From: Bacillota bacterium
GTDB taxonomy: Bacteria > Bacillota > Clostridia > Lachnospirales > Lachnospiraceae
Direction of reading: 5' to 3'
DNA length: 64,000 bases
Assembly: GCA_023386315.1 (NCBI GenBank)
Contig: JAEWJZ010000023.1
Location: 62,001-126,000, forward strand
Positions 1 through 8,862 of this stretch are shown in pieces; position 1 is the first letter of the stretch; each line of letters starts with the position of its first letter. The translations under genes and the position numbers were made by a program. Below the pieces are notes generated by a model. That model was not told where the DNA came from and made no database searches. It saw only the letters and a list, made by a program, of their open reading frames with translations.

Positions 1-489
1 GATTCCTCAAGACTGTGGAGAAACGTGGTGGAAGAGGTTGCACAGGATTATCCGGAAGTGACACTTAAGCATATGCTGGTAGACAACTGTGCCATGCAGC
101 TGGTGATGAATCCGGGACAGTTTGACGTGATTCTTACTGAGAACATGTTTGGAGATATATTATCCGATGAAGCCAGCATGATTACGGGATCCATCGGAAT
201 GCTCTCCTCAGCCAGCATGAATGAAAGCAAATTCGGGATGTATGAACCAAGCCATGGTTCTGCTCCGGATATCGCAGGAAAGAATATTGCCAATCCCATC
301 GCTACCATTCTTTCTGCAGCCATGATGCTTCGGTATTCCTTTGATTTAGATAAGGAAGCAGATGCGGTGGAAGCAGCAGTCGAGCAGGTTTTAAAAGAAG
401 GATACCGGACCGGAGATATTTACTCCGAAGGATTAAAAAAGGTATCGACAACGGAAATGGGAGATCTGATCGCAGAACGGATTATTTAG
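1..489 (+). CDS. leuB: 3-isopropylmalate dehydrogenase, C-terminal part
   Basis: LeuB oxidatively decarboxylates 3-isopropylmalate to 2-oxoisocaproate in leucine synthesis, using NAD. The reading frame is open from base 1 (D-S-S-R-L-W-R), so the N-terminal half lies outside the window and about 163 residues remain. The stretch [20 protein letters not shown] carries the metal-binding aspartates of the isopropylmalate/isocitrate dehydrogenase family, and [20 protein letters not shown] is the family's NAD-binding segment. The end is intact. It lies 127 bases before ilvD with no clear terminator between, so a branched-chain operon is likely. Identification is secure; only the start is missing. 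Confidence 0.95.
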   Translation, partial: DSSRLWRNVVEEVAQDYPEVTLKHMLVDNCAMQLVMNPGQFDVILTENMFGDILSDEASMITGSIGMLSSASMNESKFGMYEPSHGSAPDIAGKNIANPIATILSAAMMLRYSFDLDKEADAVEAAVEQVLKEGYRTGDIYSEGLKKVSTTEMGDLIAERII

Positions 490-616
490 CCCGGCCGTTT
501 ATCCAACAATTCAGAACATGAAAATTGCCGGAAGCGGATAAAACATTTGATTTTATACGCTCCCGGATTTCCATATAATCAGAAAGTTATGAAAAAAGAA
601 AAGGAGTGTGCAGCAG

Positions 617-2278
617 ATGAAAAGTGATTCAGTTAAAAAAGGTATGCAGCAGGCACCTCATCGTTCCCTTTTTAATGCGCTGGGAATGACAGAGGAAGAG
701 ATGGAAAGGCCTTTAATCGGTATTGTCAGTTCCTATAATGAAATCGTACCAGGCCATATGAATCTGGATAAAATAGTCGATGCCGTCAAAATGGGAGTTG
801 CCATGGCAGGCGGAACACCGGTTATGGTTCCAGCCATTGCAGTATGTGACGGAATTGCCATGGGACATATTGGTATGAAGTATTCGCTGGTCACCAGGGA
901 TTTAGTTGCAGACTCCACAGAATGTCTTGCAAGAGCCCACGCCTTTGATGCACTGGTTATGGTACCTAATTGTGATAAGAATGTTCCCGGACTTTTGATG
1001 GCGGCAGCACGTATTAACATACCCACAGTGTTCGTCAGCGGCGGACCAATGTTGGCTGGACGTGTGCAGGGTCATAAGACCAGCCTTTCCAGCATGTTTG
1101 AAGCAGTAGGAGCTTATACAGCAGGTAAGATGACGGAAGAGGATGTAAAGGAATACGAGCAGAAGGCGTGTCCGACCTGCGGTTCCTGTTCCGGTATGTA
1201 TACTGCAAACAGTATGAACTGTTTAACCGAGGTTCTTGGAATGGGCTTAAAGGGCAACGGAACAATTCCGGCTGTCTACTCCGAACGTCTGAAACTTGCA
1301 AAACATGCAGGTATGGCGGTTATGGAGTTGTTAAAGAAGAATATCTGTCCCCGTGACATTATGAGTGAGAAGGCATTTAAAAATGCCCTTACCATGGATA
1401 TGGCTCTTGGATGCAGCACCAACAGTATGCTTCATCTTCCGGCTATTGCCCATGAAGCAGGTGTGGACTTAAATCTGGAGCTTGCCAATGAGATCAGCGC
1501 AAAAACTCCAAACCTCTGCCACCTTGCTCCGGCAGGTCCTACTTATATAGAAGATTTAAATGAAGCAGGCGGCATTTATGCAGTGATGAATGAGATCAGC
1601 AAGCTTGGACTTTTGGAGCTGGACTGCATTACGGCAACTGGAAAAACGGTGGGAGAGAACATCAAAGGATGTGTAAATAAAGATCCACAGGTAATTCGTC
1701 CGGTGGAAAACCCCTATAGCAAAACCGGCGGAATCGCCATATTAAAAGGAAATTTAGCACCCGACAGTGCGGTTGTAAAACGCTCTGCCGTTGCTCCTGA
1801 GATGTTAAAGCATGAAGGTCCTGCAAGAGTCTTTGACTGTGAAGAGGATGCGATCGAAGCCATCAAGGGCGGAAAGATCGTAGCAGGAGATGTGGTGGTC
1901 ATTCGTTATGAAGGTCCAAAGGGCGGTCCGGGAATGAGAGAGATGTTAAACCCTACCTCTGCCATTGCAGGTATGGGGCTTGGTTCCACAGTAGCTCTCA
2001 TCACAGACGGACGGTTCAGCGGGGCTTCCAGAGGCGCTTCCATCGGTCATACCTGTCCCGAAGCAGCAGTAGGAGGTCCTATTGCACTGGTGGAGGAAGG
2101 CGACATCATATCCATTGATATTGACAATCACAAACTGGATGTAAAGGTATCTGACGAAGAGATGGCAGCAAGAAAGGCAAAATGGCAGCCAAGAAAACCT
2201 GAAGTTACCTCCGGATATCTGGCAAGATATGCGGCTATGGCAGCCCCTGCAAGCCGTGGGGCGATCCTGGAAATATAA
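617..2278 (+). CDS. ilvD: Dihydroxy-acid dehydratase
   Basis: IlvD dehydrates 2,3-dihydroxy-isovalerate and 2,3-dihydroxy-3-methylvalerate to the 2-oxo acids that precede valine and isoleucine. The 553-residue product has the usual length. The iron-sulfur ligand cysteines are visible in [10 protein letters not shown] and in [19 protein letters not shown], and the C-terminal half has the family segment [21 protein letters not shown] chose the ATG at 617 because AAGGAG (601-606) sits 10 bases upstream; a GTG at 608 is in frame but touches that site. It is followed 17 bases later by ilvB, so the two are very probably cotranscribed. Confidence 0.95.
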   Translation: MKSDSVKKGMQQAPHRSLFNALGMTEEEMERPLIGIVSSYNEIVPGHMNLDKIVDAVKMGVAMAGGTPVMVPAIAVCDGIAMGHIGMKYSLVTRDLVADSTECLARAHAFDALVMVPNCDKNVPGLLMAAARINIPTVFVSGGPMLAGRVQGHKTSLSSMFEAVGAYTAGKMTEEDVKEYEQKACPTCGSCSGMYTANSMNCLTEVLGMGLKGNGTIPAVYSERLKLAKHAGMAVMELLKKNICPRDIMSEKAFKNALTMDMALGCSTNSMLHLPAIAHEAGVDLNLELANEISAKTPNLCHLAPAGPTYIEDLNEAGGIYAVMNEISKLGLLELDCITATGKTVGENIKGCVNKDPQVIRPVENPYSKTGGIAILKGNLAPDSAVVKRSAVAPEMLKHEGPARVFDCEEDAIEAIKGGKIVAGDVVVIRYEGPKGGPGMREMLNPTSAIAGMGLGSTVALITDGRFSGASRGASIGHTCPEAAVGGPIALVEEGDIISIDIDNHKLDVKVSDEEMAARKAKWQPRKPEVTSGYLARYAAMAAPASRGAILEI

Positions 2279-2295
2279 AAGAAAAGGAGCAGCTT

Positions 2296-3975
2296 ATGAA
2301 GACATTAACTGGAGCAGAGATCGTAATCGAGTGCTTGAAGGAACAGGGCGTGGATACCGTTTTCGGATATCCGGGCGGCACCATTTTAAATATATATGAT
2401 GCCCTTTATAAGCATCAGGACGAGATCACCCATATTCTTACCTCCCATGAACAGGGAGCTGCCCATGCAGCGGATGGTTATGCGAGAGCAACCGGAAAAG
2501 TGGGAGTATGTCTGGCGACCTCAGGGCCGGGGGCTACCAACTTAGTAACCGGAATCGCAACTGCTTTCATGGATTCCGTTCCAATGGTAGCGATTACCTG
2601 CAACGTGGCGGTGGGACTCCTTGGCAGAGACTCCTTTCAGGAGATCGACATTGCGGGCGTCACCATGCCCATAACAAAATATAATTTTATCGTAAAGGAT
2701 ATCAGTAAACTGACGGATACCATACGCAGGGCATTTAAGATAGCCCAGACAGGAAGACCAGGTCCGGTTCTCATTGATATTACAAAGGATGTAACTGCCA
2801 GTACTTATGATTATGAAGGAAAGCAGCCTGATCCCATCATCCGCCAGGAAGATACCATTTTGGAAGAGGATTTAGAGCAGGCGCTGCAGCTCATCCGCAA
2901 ATCACAGAAGCCTTACATTTTTGTAGGCGGAGGTGCGGTCATTGCCAATGCTTCTGAGGAGCTTGCCTCCTTTGCCCATAAGATTCAGGCCCCTGTTGCA
3001 GACAGTCTGATGGGAAAAGGAGCCTTTGACGGAACCGATGAGCTCTATACCGGAATGGTGGGAATGCACGGAACCAAAACCTCCAATTTCGGAATTACGG
3101 AATGCGATCTATTAATCGTAGTGGGTGCCAGATTCAGTGACCGTGTGACCGGCAATGCATCCCGTTTTGCAAGAAATGCAAAGATCCTGCATTTTGATGT
3201 GGATCCTGCTGAGATCAATAAAAACGTAAAGACTTATGCAAGCGTAATCGGTGATGTAAAATCCATTTTAAGAAAATTAAATGCAAGGCTGGATCCCATC
3301 AATCATGAGGAATGGGTTGCTCATATTGACCGAATGAAAGATATGTATCCCATGCGTTATGAAAAAAGCATTCTCACAGGGCCCTATATTATAGAAAAAA
3401 TCTATGAGGTGACAAAAGGAGATGCCATTATCACCACAGAGGTAGGGCAGCATCAGATGTGGGCAGCTCAGTACTATCAGTACAAAAAGCCCAGAAGCTT
3501 TATCACTTCAGGAGGGCTTGGCACCATGGGCTATGGTCTTGGTGCTTCTCTTGGAGCAAAGATGGGCTGTAAGGACAAAACAGTCATCAATGTGGCTGGA
3601 GACGGCTGCTTCCGCATGAATTTAAATGAGATTGCAACAGCAACCCGTTATAATATTCCTGTTATCCAGGTTGTATTAAACAATCATGTACTGGGTATGG
3701 TGCGTCAGTGGCAGACCCTGTTCTATGGAAAGAGGTACTCACATACAGTTCTTAATGACCAGGTTGATTTTGTAAAGATAGCAGAAGGAATGGGAGCAAA
3801 GGCTTACCGGGTTACCGGGAAAGAGGAGTTCGAAGAAGTCTTAAAAGAAGCCATTGCCCTCAATGTTCCTGTTGTTATAGATTGTCAGATTCACTGCGAT
3901 GATAAGGTATTCCCAATGGTTTCACCGGGTGCGCCCATCGAGGATGCATTTGACGAAGAAGATTTAAAGATTTAA
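2296..3975 (+). CDS. ilvB: Acetolactate synthase, large (catalytic) subunit
   Basis: This thiamine-diphosphate enzyme condenses pyruvate with pyruvate or 2-oxobutyrate, the first common step of valine, leucine and isoleucine synthesis. The 559-residue product has the TPP-binding glutamate region SHEQGAAHAADGYARATGK, the FAD-contact motif GARFSDRVTGN expected of biosynthetic rather than catabolic acetolactate synthases, and the TPP/Mg motif beginning GDGCFRMNLNE. The ribosome site is AAAGGAG just before the ATG. No ilvN regulatory subunit follows: the next gene is serC. The small subunit must be encoded elsewhere, or this enzyme works without feedback control. Confidence 0.95.
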   Translation: MKTLTGAEIVIECLKEQGVDTVFGYPGGTILNIYDALYKHQDEITHILTSHEQGAAHAADGYARATGKVGVCLATSGPGATNLVTGIATAFMDSVPMVAITCNVAVGLLGRDSFQEIDIAGVTMPITKYNFIVKDISKLTDTIRRAFKIAQTGRPGPVLIDITKDVTASTYDYEGKQPDPIIRQEDTILEEDLEQALQLIRKSQKPYIFVGGGAVIANASEELASFAHKIQAPVADSLMGKGAFDGTDELYTGMVGMHGTKTSNFGITECDLLIVVGARFSDRVTGNASRFARNAKILHFDVDPAEINKNVKTYASVIGDVKSILRKLNARLDPINHEEWVAHIDRMKDMYPMRYEKSILTGPYIIEKIYEVTKGDAIITTEVGQHQMWAAQYYQYKKPRSFITSGGLGTMGYGLGASLGAKMGCKDKTVINVAGDGCFRMNLNEIATATRYNIPVIQVVLNNHVLGMVRQWQTLFYGKRYSHTVLNDQVDFVKIAEGMGAKAYRVTGKEEFEEVLKEAIALNVPVVIDCQIHCDDKVFPMVSPGAPIEDAFDEEDLKI

Positions 3976-4023
3976 CATCAGTAAGGAAAGGGATAAGAGT
4001 CCCGAATTTGAGGAGGAAGAGAT

Positions 4024-5118
4024 ATGAGCAGAGTGTACAATTTTTCTGCAGGACCTGCAGTCCTGCCGGAAGAAGTCTTAAAAGAAGCAGCTGAGGAGAT
4101 GATGGATTATAAGGGAACCGGCATGTCGGTTATGGAAATGAGTCACCGGTCCAAGGCTTATGAAACCATCATCAACGAAGCAGAAGCTGATTTAAGAGAC
4201 TTACTGGCGATTCCGGATAATTACAGGGTGCTGTTTTTACAGGGCGGAGCTTCCCAGCAGTTTGCCATGGTTCCCATGAATTTATTTAAGAATGGGGTTG
4301 GAGATTACATCATCACCGGCCAATGGGCAAAGAAAGCGTACCAGGAAGCGAAGCTTTATGGTACAGCCAACGCGGTAGCTTCCAGTGCTGATAAAACATT
4401 CAGTTATATACCGGATGTTTCCGATCTTCCTATCTCAGAAGATGCGGATTACGTATATATCTGTGAAAATAATACCATTTACGGGACCAAATATAAAACA
4501 CTGCCTGATACCAAAGGAAAAATACTGGTAGCAGATCTCTCCTCATGCTTCTTATCGGAACCTGTTGATGTGAGTAAGTATGGACTTATTTTTGCCGGAG
4601 CCCAGAAGAATGTGGGACCAGCGGGCGTTGTAATTGTCATTATCCGGGAAGATTTAATCCGGGAGGACGTTTTAAAAGAAACGCCGACCATGCTTCGCTA
4701 TAAGACTCATGCAGATGCAAAATCCCTTTATAATACACCGCCTGCCTATGGAATCTATATCTGCGGTAAGGTCTTTAAGTGGTTAAAGAACTTAGGCGGG
4801 CTGGAAGCAATGAAAAAGATTAATGAGAAAAAAGCGGCAATTCTTTATGATTTCCTGGATCACAGTAAGATGTTTCACGGCACTGTTGTAGAAAAGGACC
4901 GCTCTCTTATGAACGTACCCTTTGTTACCGGTGATGAAGAACTGGATGCCTTATTTGTGAAAGAGTCAAAAGCAGCAGGACTTGAGAATTTAAAAGGTCA
5001 CAGGTCCGTAGGCGGTATGCGTGCCAGCATTTATAACGCCATGCCTGTTGAAGGAGTGGAGAAGCTGGTTTCCTTTATGAAGGATTTTGAAGAAAAACAC
5101 ACGAGTCAGGCAGACTGA
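4024..5118 (+). CDS. serC: Phosphoserine aminotransferase
   Basis: SerC transfers an amino group from glutamate to 3-phosphohydroxypyruvate to give O-phosphoserine, using pyridoxal phosphate. The 364-residue length is typical of the class-V aminotransferase SerC family. It opens with NFSAGPAVLPEEVL, has the segment FLQGGASQQFAMVP that binds cofactor phosphate, and the PLP-lysine region FAGAQKNVGPAGV near residue 198. AGGAGG lies 7 to 8 bases before the ATG. serA starts 15 bases after the stop, so they are cotranscribed. Only 48 bases separate it from ilvB and no terminator is visible, so the ilv and ser genes may share one transcript. Confidence 0.95.
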   Translation: MSRVYNFSAGPAVLPEEVLKEAAEEMMDYKGTGMSVMEMSHRSKAYETIINEAEADLRDLLAIPDNYRVLFLQGGASQQFAMVPMNLFKNGVGDYIITGQWAKKAYQEAKLYGTANAVASSADKTFSYIPDVSDLPISEDADYVYICENNTIYGTKYKTLPDTKGKILVADLSSCFLSEPVDVSKYGLIFAGAQKNVGPAGVVIVIIREDLIREDVLKETPTMLRYKTHADAKSLYNTPPAYGIYICGKVFKWLKNLGGLEAMKKINEKKAAILYDFLDHSKMFHGTVVEKDRSLMNVPFVTGDEELDALFVKESKAAGLENLKGHRSVGGMRASIYNAMPVEGVEKLVSFMKDFEEKHTSQAD

Positions 5119-5133
5119 AAGGAGATCACAGCC

Positions 5134-6297
5134 ATGAAAAAGATTCATTGCCTTAATGCGATTTCTACATACGGAACCGCACTGTTAACAGAAGATTACG
5201 AGCTGACAAATCAGTTGGAAGACGCAGAAGGGGTGCTGGTCAGAAGTGCCTCCATGCATGAAATGAAGCTTCCGGACGGGCTTCTTGCAATCGCAAGAGC
5301 AGGAGCAGGCGTCAATAACATTCCATTAGAAGCATGCGCTGCAGAAGGAATCGTGGTATTCAATACACCGGGAGCCAATGCAAACGGAGTAAAGGAGCTG
5401 GTTATTGCCGGACTGATGTTAGCTTCCCGTGATATTGAAGGCGGAATCCGCTGGTGTAAGGAAAATCAGGAAGATGAAAATATTGCCAAATCAGCAGAAA
5501 AGGCAAAAAGTGCATTTGCCGGATGTGAAATCAGAGGCAAGAAGCTTGGAGTTATCGGCCTTGGTGCAATCGGTGCAGAGGTCGCCAATGCCTGCTCTTC
5601 CCTTGGAATGGATGTATACGGATATGATCCCTTTATTTCAGTTAATGCTGCCTGGAGACTTTCCAGAAATGTAAAGCATATTACCGCTGTGGATACGATT
5701 TATAAAGAATGTGATTACATTACCCTTCATGTTCCGTTAGTGGATGCCACAAAGGGAATGATCAATAAAGCTGCCCTTGACAATATGAAGGACGGAGCAG
5801 TAATCCTTAATTTTGCAAGAGATATTCTGGTGAATGAAAATGATATAGCGGAGGCATTAAAGTCCGGGAAGATCAAAAAATATGTGACTGATTTCCCAAA
5901 TCCGACTTCTGTACATATGGAAGGCGCCATCGTCATTCCTCATCTGGGAGCTTCCACAGAGGAATCAGAAGATAACTGTGCGAAGATGGCAGTGGAAGAA
6001 ATCATGGATTATATAGACAATGGAAATATCCGTAATTCCGTGAATTTCCCTGCCTGTGATATGGGAATCTGCAACGCTGCAAGCCGTATTGCAGTCCTGC
6101 ATTTAAACATTCCAAATATGATCGGACAGATTACGGGAACTCTGGCAGCCGGTGATGTAAATATCTCCGACATGACCAATAAGAGCCGTGAAAAGTATGC
6201 ATATACACTCCTTGATTTAGAGAATGTACCGGATGCCGTAAGCATTCAGAAACTGAATGCCATTAAGGGCGTGATACGGGTCAGAGTAATCAAATAG
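5134..6297 (+). CDS. serA: D-3-phosphoglycerate dehydrogenase (short form with ACT domain)
   Basis: SerA oxidises 3-phosphoglycerate to 3-phosphohydroxypyruvate with NAD, the first committed step of serine synthesis. The 387-residue protein has the Rossmann segment GVIGLGAIGAEVANACSSLG near residue 150, the catalytic-domain signature NFARDILVNE (the usual glycine after AR is an aspartate here), and the catalytic histidine in IPHLGASTEES. Residues of about 320-387 form an ACT domain (VLHLNIPNMIGQITGTLAAG), so it is the short type: one ACT domain and no intervening domain. The ACT domain suggests serine feedback. It lies between serC and the DUF1015 gene with gaps of 15 and 10 bases. Confidence 0.93.
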   Translation: MKKIHCLNAISTYGTALLTEDYELTNQLEDAEGVLVRSASMHEMKLPDGLLAIARAGAGVNNIPLEACAAEGIVVFNTPGANANGVKELVIAGLMLASRDIEGGIRWCKENQEDENIAKSAEKAKSAFAGCEIRGKKLGVIGLGAIGAEVANACSSLGMDVYGYDPFISVNAAWRLSRNVKHITAVDTIYKECDYITLHVPLVDATKGMINKAALDNMKDGAVILNFARDILVNENDIAEALKSGKIKKYVTDFPNPTSVHMEGAIVIPHLGASTEESEDNCAKMAVEEIMDYIDNGNIRNSVNFPACDMGICNAASRIAVLHLNIPNMIGQITGTLAAGDVNISDMTNKSREKYAYTLLDLENVPDAVSIQKLNAIKGVIRVRVIK

Positions 6298-6307
6298 GAG
6301 AATAAAC

Positions 6308-7546
6308 ATGGCAATAGTAAAACCATTTCAATGTGTAAGACCTAATAAGGAAGAGGCCAGCCTGGTGGCGGCCCTTCCTTACGACGTATATAACAGGAAG
6401 GAAGCCTGTCAGGTGACGGCTGAAAATCCCAAATCATTTTTAAATATTGACCGCCCGGAAACACAGTTTCCCCGGGATGTGGATATATACGATGACCGTG
6501 TTTACGAAAAAGCTGCAGGTATGTTAAAGGACTGGATCAAAGACGGAACTTTTGCACTGGACGGTGTGAAAGCCTATTATATTTATGAGCTGATTATGGA
6601 AGGAAGAAGCCAGACTGGAATTGTGGCCTGTTCATCCATTGATGATTATTTAAACGGCGTGATAAAAAAACATGAAAATACCAGAGAGGAGAAAGAACTG
6701 GACCGGATTCGCCATGTAGATACCACAGACGCCCAGACTGGTCCTATCTTTCTGGCATACCGTTCTGTTTTAGAAATTAACCGGCTGGTAGAGGATAAAA
6801 AGAAGACGGAACCGCTCTATGATTTTACTGCAGATGACGGAATCAGCCATAAGGTATGGAGAATTGCCGATCCGGAAACAGTGAAGGTGATTGAAGAAAG
6901 CTTTTTACGCATTCCCGCCACTTATATCGCCGATGGACATCACCGTGCTGCTTCTGCCGTAAAGGTAGGCTTAAAGAGACGGAAAGAAACGCTTCAATAT
7001 ACAGGAGAAGAGGAGTTTAACTTCTTCCTTTCGGTTCTCTTTCCTGATGACCAGCTGATGATTCTTCCTTACAACCGTGTGGTAAAGGATTTAAACGGAT
7101 TATCCCGGGAAGCATTCCTTACAGAGCTTTCAGACGGCTTTACAGTAACTTCTGTTGGAGAAGAAGCGTATGGACCGTCTGAAAAGGGAACCTTTGGAAT
7201 GTATTTAAATAAGACCTGGTATTGCTTAAAAGCAAAGGATGCGTTAATGAGTGAAGATCCGGTAAAAGGTCTTGACGTATCTATTTTACAGGACAATCTT
7301 TTAGGTCCCATTCTTGGAATCGGAGATCCCAGAATTGATAAACGGATCGATTTCATCGGTGGAATCCGGGGGTTAAAGGAACTGGAAAAACGGTGTGAGG
7401 AAGATATGACAGTGGCATTTTCCATATACCCCACCTCCATCAAAGAGCTCTTCTCCGTAGCTGATGCCGGTCTTTTGATGCCGCCAAAATCAACCTGGTT
7501 TGAACCGAAGTTAAGAAGCGGGCTGTTCATTCATATGCTGAAATGA
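6308..7546 (+). CDS. DUF1015 family protein in a serine-biosynthesis operon
   Basis: This 412-residue protein matches the DUF1015 family, recognised by its opening (IVKPFQCVRPNKEEA, VAALPYDV) and the central ATYIADGHHRAASAVK motif near residue 205. The function is not established from the sequence. The motif D-G-H-H-R recalls the D-G-x-H-R nucleotide-binding motif of ParB-like serine kinases (SerK type), but that similarity is my inference. The gene begins 10 bases after serA and ends at a strong terminator, so it is the last gene of the ser operon. No phosphoserine phosphatase gene is nearby, so a role in converting phosphoserine to serine is an attractive but unproved idea. There is no signal peptide or membrane segment. 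Confidence 0.85.
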   Translation: MAIVKPFQCVRPNKEEASLVAALPYDVYNRKEACQVTAENPKSFLNIDRPETQFPRDVDIYDDRVYEKAAGMLKDWIKDGTFALDGVKAYYIYELIMEGRSQTGIVACSSIDDYLNGVIKKHENTREEKELDRIRHVDTTDAQTGPIFLAYRSVLEINRLVEDKKKTEPLYDFTADDGISHKVWRIADPETVKVIEESFLRIPATYIADGHHRAASAVKVGLKRRKETLQYTGEEEFNFFLSVLFPDDQLMILPYNRVVKDLNGLSREAFLTELSDGFTVTSVGEEAYGPSEKGTFGMYLNKTWYCLKAKDALMSEDPVKGLDVSILQDNLLGPILGIGDPRIDKRIDFIGGIRGLKELEKRCEEDMTVAFSIYPTSIKELFSVADAGLLMPPKSTWFEPKLRSGLFIHMLK

Positions 7547-7550
7547 AAAT

Positions 7551-7590
7551 AACACCGTTCCCGAAGCCGGCAGGCTACGGGGACGGTGTT
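7551..7590. terminator. Bidirectional terminator between DUF1015 and aguR-like gene
   Basis: AACACCGT at 7551-7558 pairs with ACGGTGTT at 7583-7590, with further pairing inside (GCC and GGC blocks). T-rich sequence follows on the plus strand and an A-rich flank lies on the other side. It stands between two convergent genes and overlaps the last codons of the minus-strand gene, so it probably ends both transcripts. Confidence 0.8.
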
Positions 7591-8591
7591 TCATTTTCCG
7601 GCTTTGCATTCAGCTGTTCTTTCCGGTAGACCTCATAAATACTCAGAAGCTGGGGGCGTTTTACTACGCCTATTTTCTGAAAGATGTTATGGACATGGGT
7701 TTTCGCTGTTCCAAGAGAGATAAATAAATCATCGCTGATTTCCTGATTTGTTTTATCTAAGAGCAGCACTTTTAAAATTTCCCGTTCTCTTACCGTTAAG
7801 TGGTATGCCTCACTGAAACGGTACAGGATACTTTCCTCAATATCAGAAGGCAGATTTGAGTGGGTATGGCTATTGATATAGTCTACAATTGTATTATTGC
7901 GCAGAGAGGTTTTTAAATAATACATTAAATATCCGCCGGCAAATACGGAGTAAGTAAGATATAAAATATCTGAAGTAAAGCTTCTGTTGTTCATGTTGAT
8001 ATAATATTTGGAATATACATCAAAATTAAAAATGACGATGGTATCTTCAGCAATAATACAAAAGTTCATAAATACAGTAAAATAAAAAAGACGTTTGCAC
8101 CAGCGGTAAAAAGAATTCTGATAAAAATCAGGGTTCTTTTTTATTGTCCATAAAACCTCCGCACCGACGTAAGCATTGTAAAGCTGGCTCGGCAGGTAAT
8201 AGAGCCAGATCTTCCACGCGCTGTTACCCATTACGGGTACAAAAAACATGAAGGTTACATAAAGTGCAAGAATACTGAAGTCATACCAGGTTATTTTTTT
8301 GTTGATCAGGCTTTTGAAAATGATCAGACAACCAAGAGATTCAATTAAATAAATCAATGTTTTATGAGTCGGTACGATCATAAAAATCTGATTATAATGT
8401 TCAGCAAAGCTCTGAAAGATTTCTGAAGCGAAAATTACGATATCATCTATTAAAATTGCTGTGAAAATGATTCCGATCCAAAGCAGAATTTTATCTTTTC
8501 CATTCATAAACAGAAAAAAAGACGTCCACAAAATCCCGGAATAGACAATGATTAAAAACAGATTGTAGAGAAAGATAATACCCTTTGCCAT
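7575..8591 (-). CDS. aguR: Membrane-bound LuxR-family transcriptional regulator, AguR-like
   Basis: The 338-residue product has about seven hydrophobic segments over residues 1-230 (for example IIFLYNLFLIIVYSGILWTS at the N-terminus), then a C-terminal LuxR/GerE helix-turn-helix (LTVREREILKVLLLDKTNQE, then SDDLFISLGTAKTHVHNIFQ). This one-component layout, with a membrane sensor fused to a DNA-binding domain, matches AguR, the agmatine-responsive activator known from Lactococcus and Enterococcus. It is divergent from a complete agmatine deiminase operon, which is the main support for the name. The ATG is preceded by GGAGG 6 bases upstream. The ligand, presumably agmatine, is inferred from context. 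Confidence 0.85.
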   Translation of the reverse strand: MAKGIIFLYNLFLIIVYSGILWTSFFLFMNGKDKILLWIGIIFTAILIDDIVIFASEIFQSFAEHYNQIFMIVPTHKTLIYLIESLGCLIIFKSLINKKITWYDFSILALYVTFMFFVPVMGNSAWKIWLYYLPSQLYNAYVGAEVLWTIKKNPDFYQNSFYRWCKRLFYFTVFMNFCIIAEDTIVIFNFDVYSKYYINMNNRSFTSDILYLTYSVFAGGYLMYYLKTSLRNNTIVDYINSHTHSNLPSDIEESILYRFSEAYHLTVREREILKVLLLDKTNQEISDDLFISLGTAKTHVHNIFQKIGVVKRPQLLSIYEVYRKEQLNAKPENETPSP

Positions 8592-8632
8592 ATGTGCCTC
8601 CAGTTTTTAAGCCGCTGTTGTAAGTTATTATC

Positions 8633-8660
8633 AGTATATCAAAATAAAAACTTTTTTCAA
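8633..8660 (-). promoter_or_regulatory. Promoter of the aguR-like gene
   Basis: Read on the minus strand, TTGAAA (8655-8660) and TATACT (8633-8638) are separated by 16 bases, a good match to the vegetative consensus. It lies about 40 bases upstream of the regulator's start codon. Confidence 0.6.
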
Positions 8661-8862
8661 CTGCCAAATTACAAAAATCGACAAAAAATTAGTGCAATAT
8701 GCACAAAAGATTGGAAGAGTTTATGTATATAACAGTAAAAAGTGTTATAAATTTCTACCCATCAGCTACATTCTCAACCGGTACGAAAACTGTTATTTTC
8801 ATCTTGTGAGAGCGGTTCAGACCGGCGATCACAGCAAAATGAAAATAAAGGAGGTTTCACCA
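8661..8862. promoter_or_regulatory. Control region of the agmatine operon
   Basis: About 200 bases lie between the regulator's promoter and arcC. The region holds a perfect palindrome GTGCAATATGCAC (8692-8704) and an inverted repeat ATAACA ... TGTTAT (8729-8748). A TATAAA at 8746-8751 has no good -35 box at the proper distance, which fits a promoter that needs an activator such as the AguR-like protein. Which palindrome is the operator cannot be settled from sequence alone. An open frame runs through here in frame with arcC, but it lacks a ribosome site and is not thought to be translated. Confidence 0.45.

Noticed and set aside
8692..8862. N-terminal extension of carbamate kinase
   Set aside because: It would make the protein 57 residues longer than the family and lacks a ribosome site; GTG at 8863 has AAAGGAGG.
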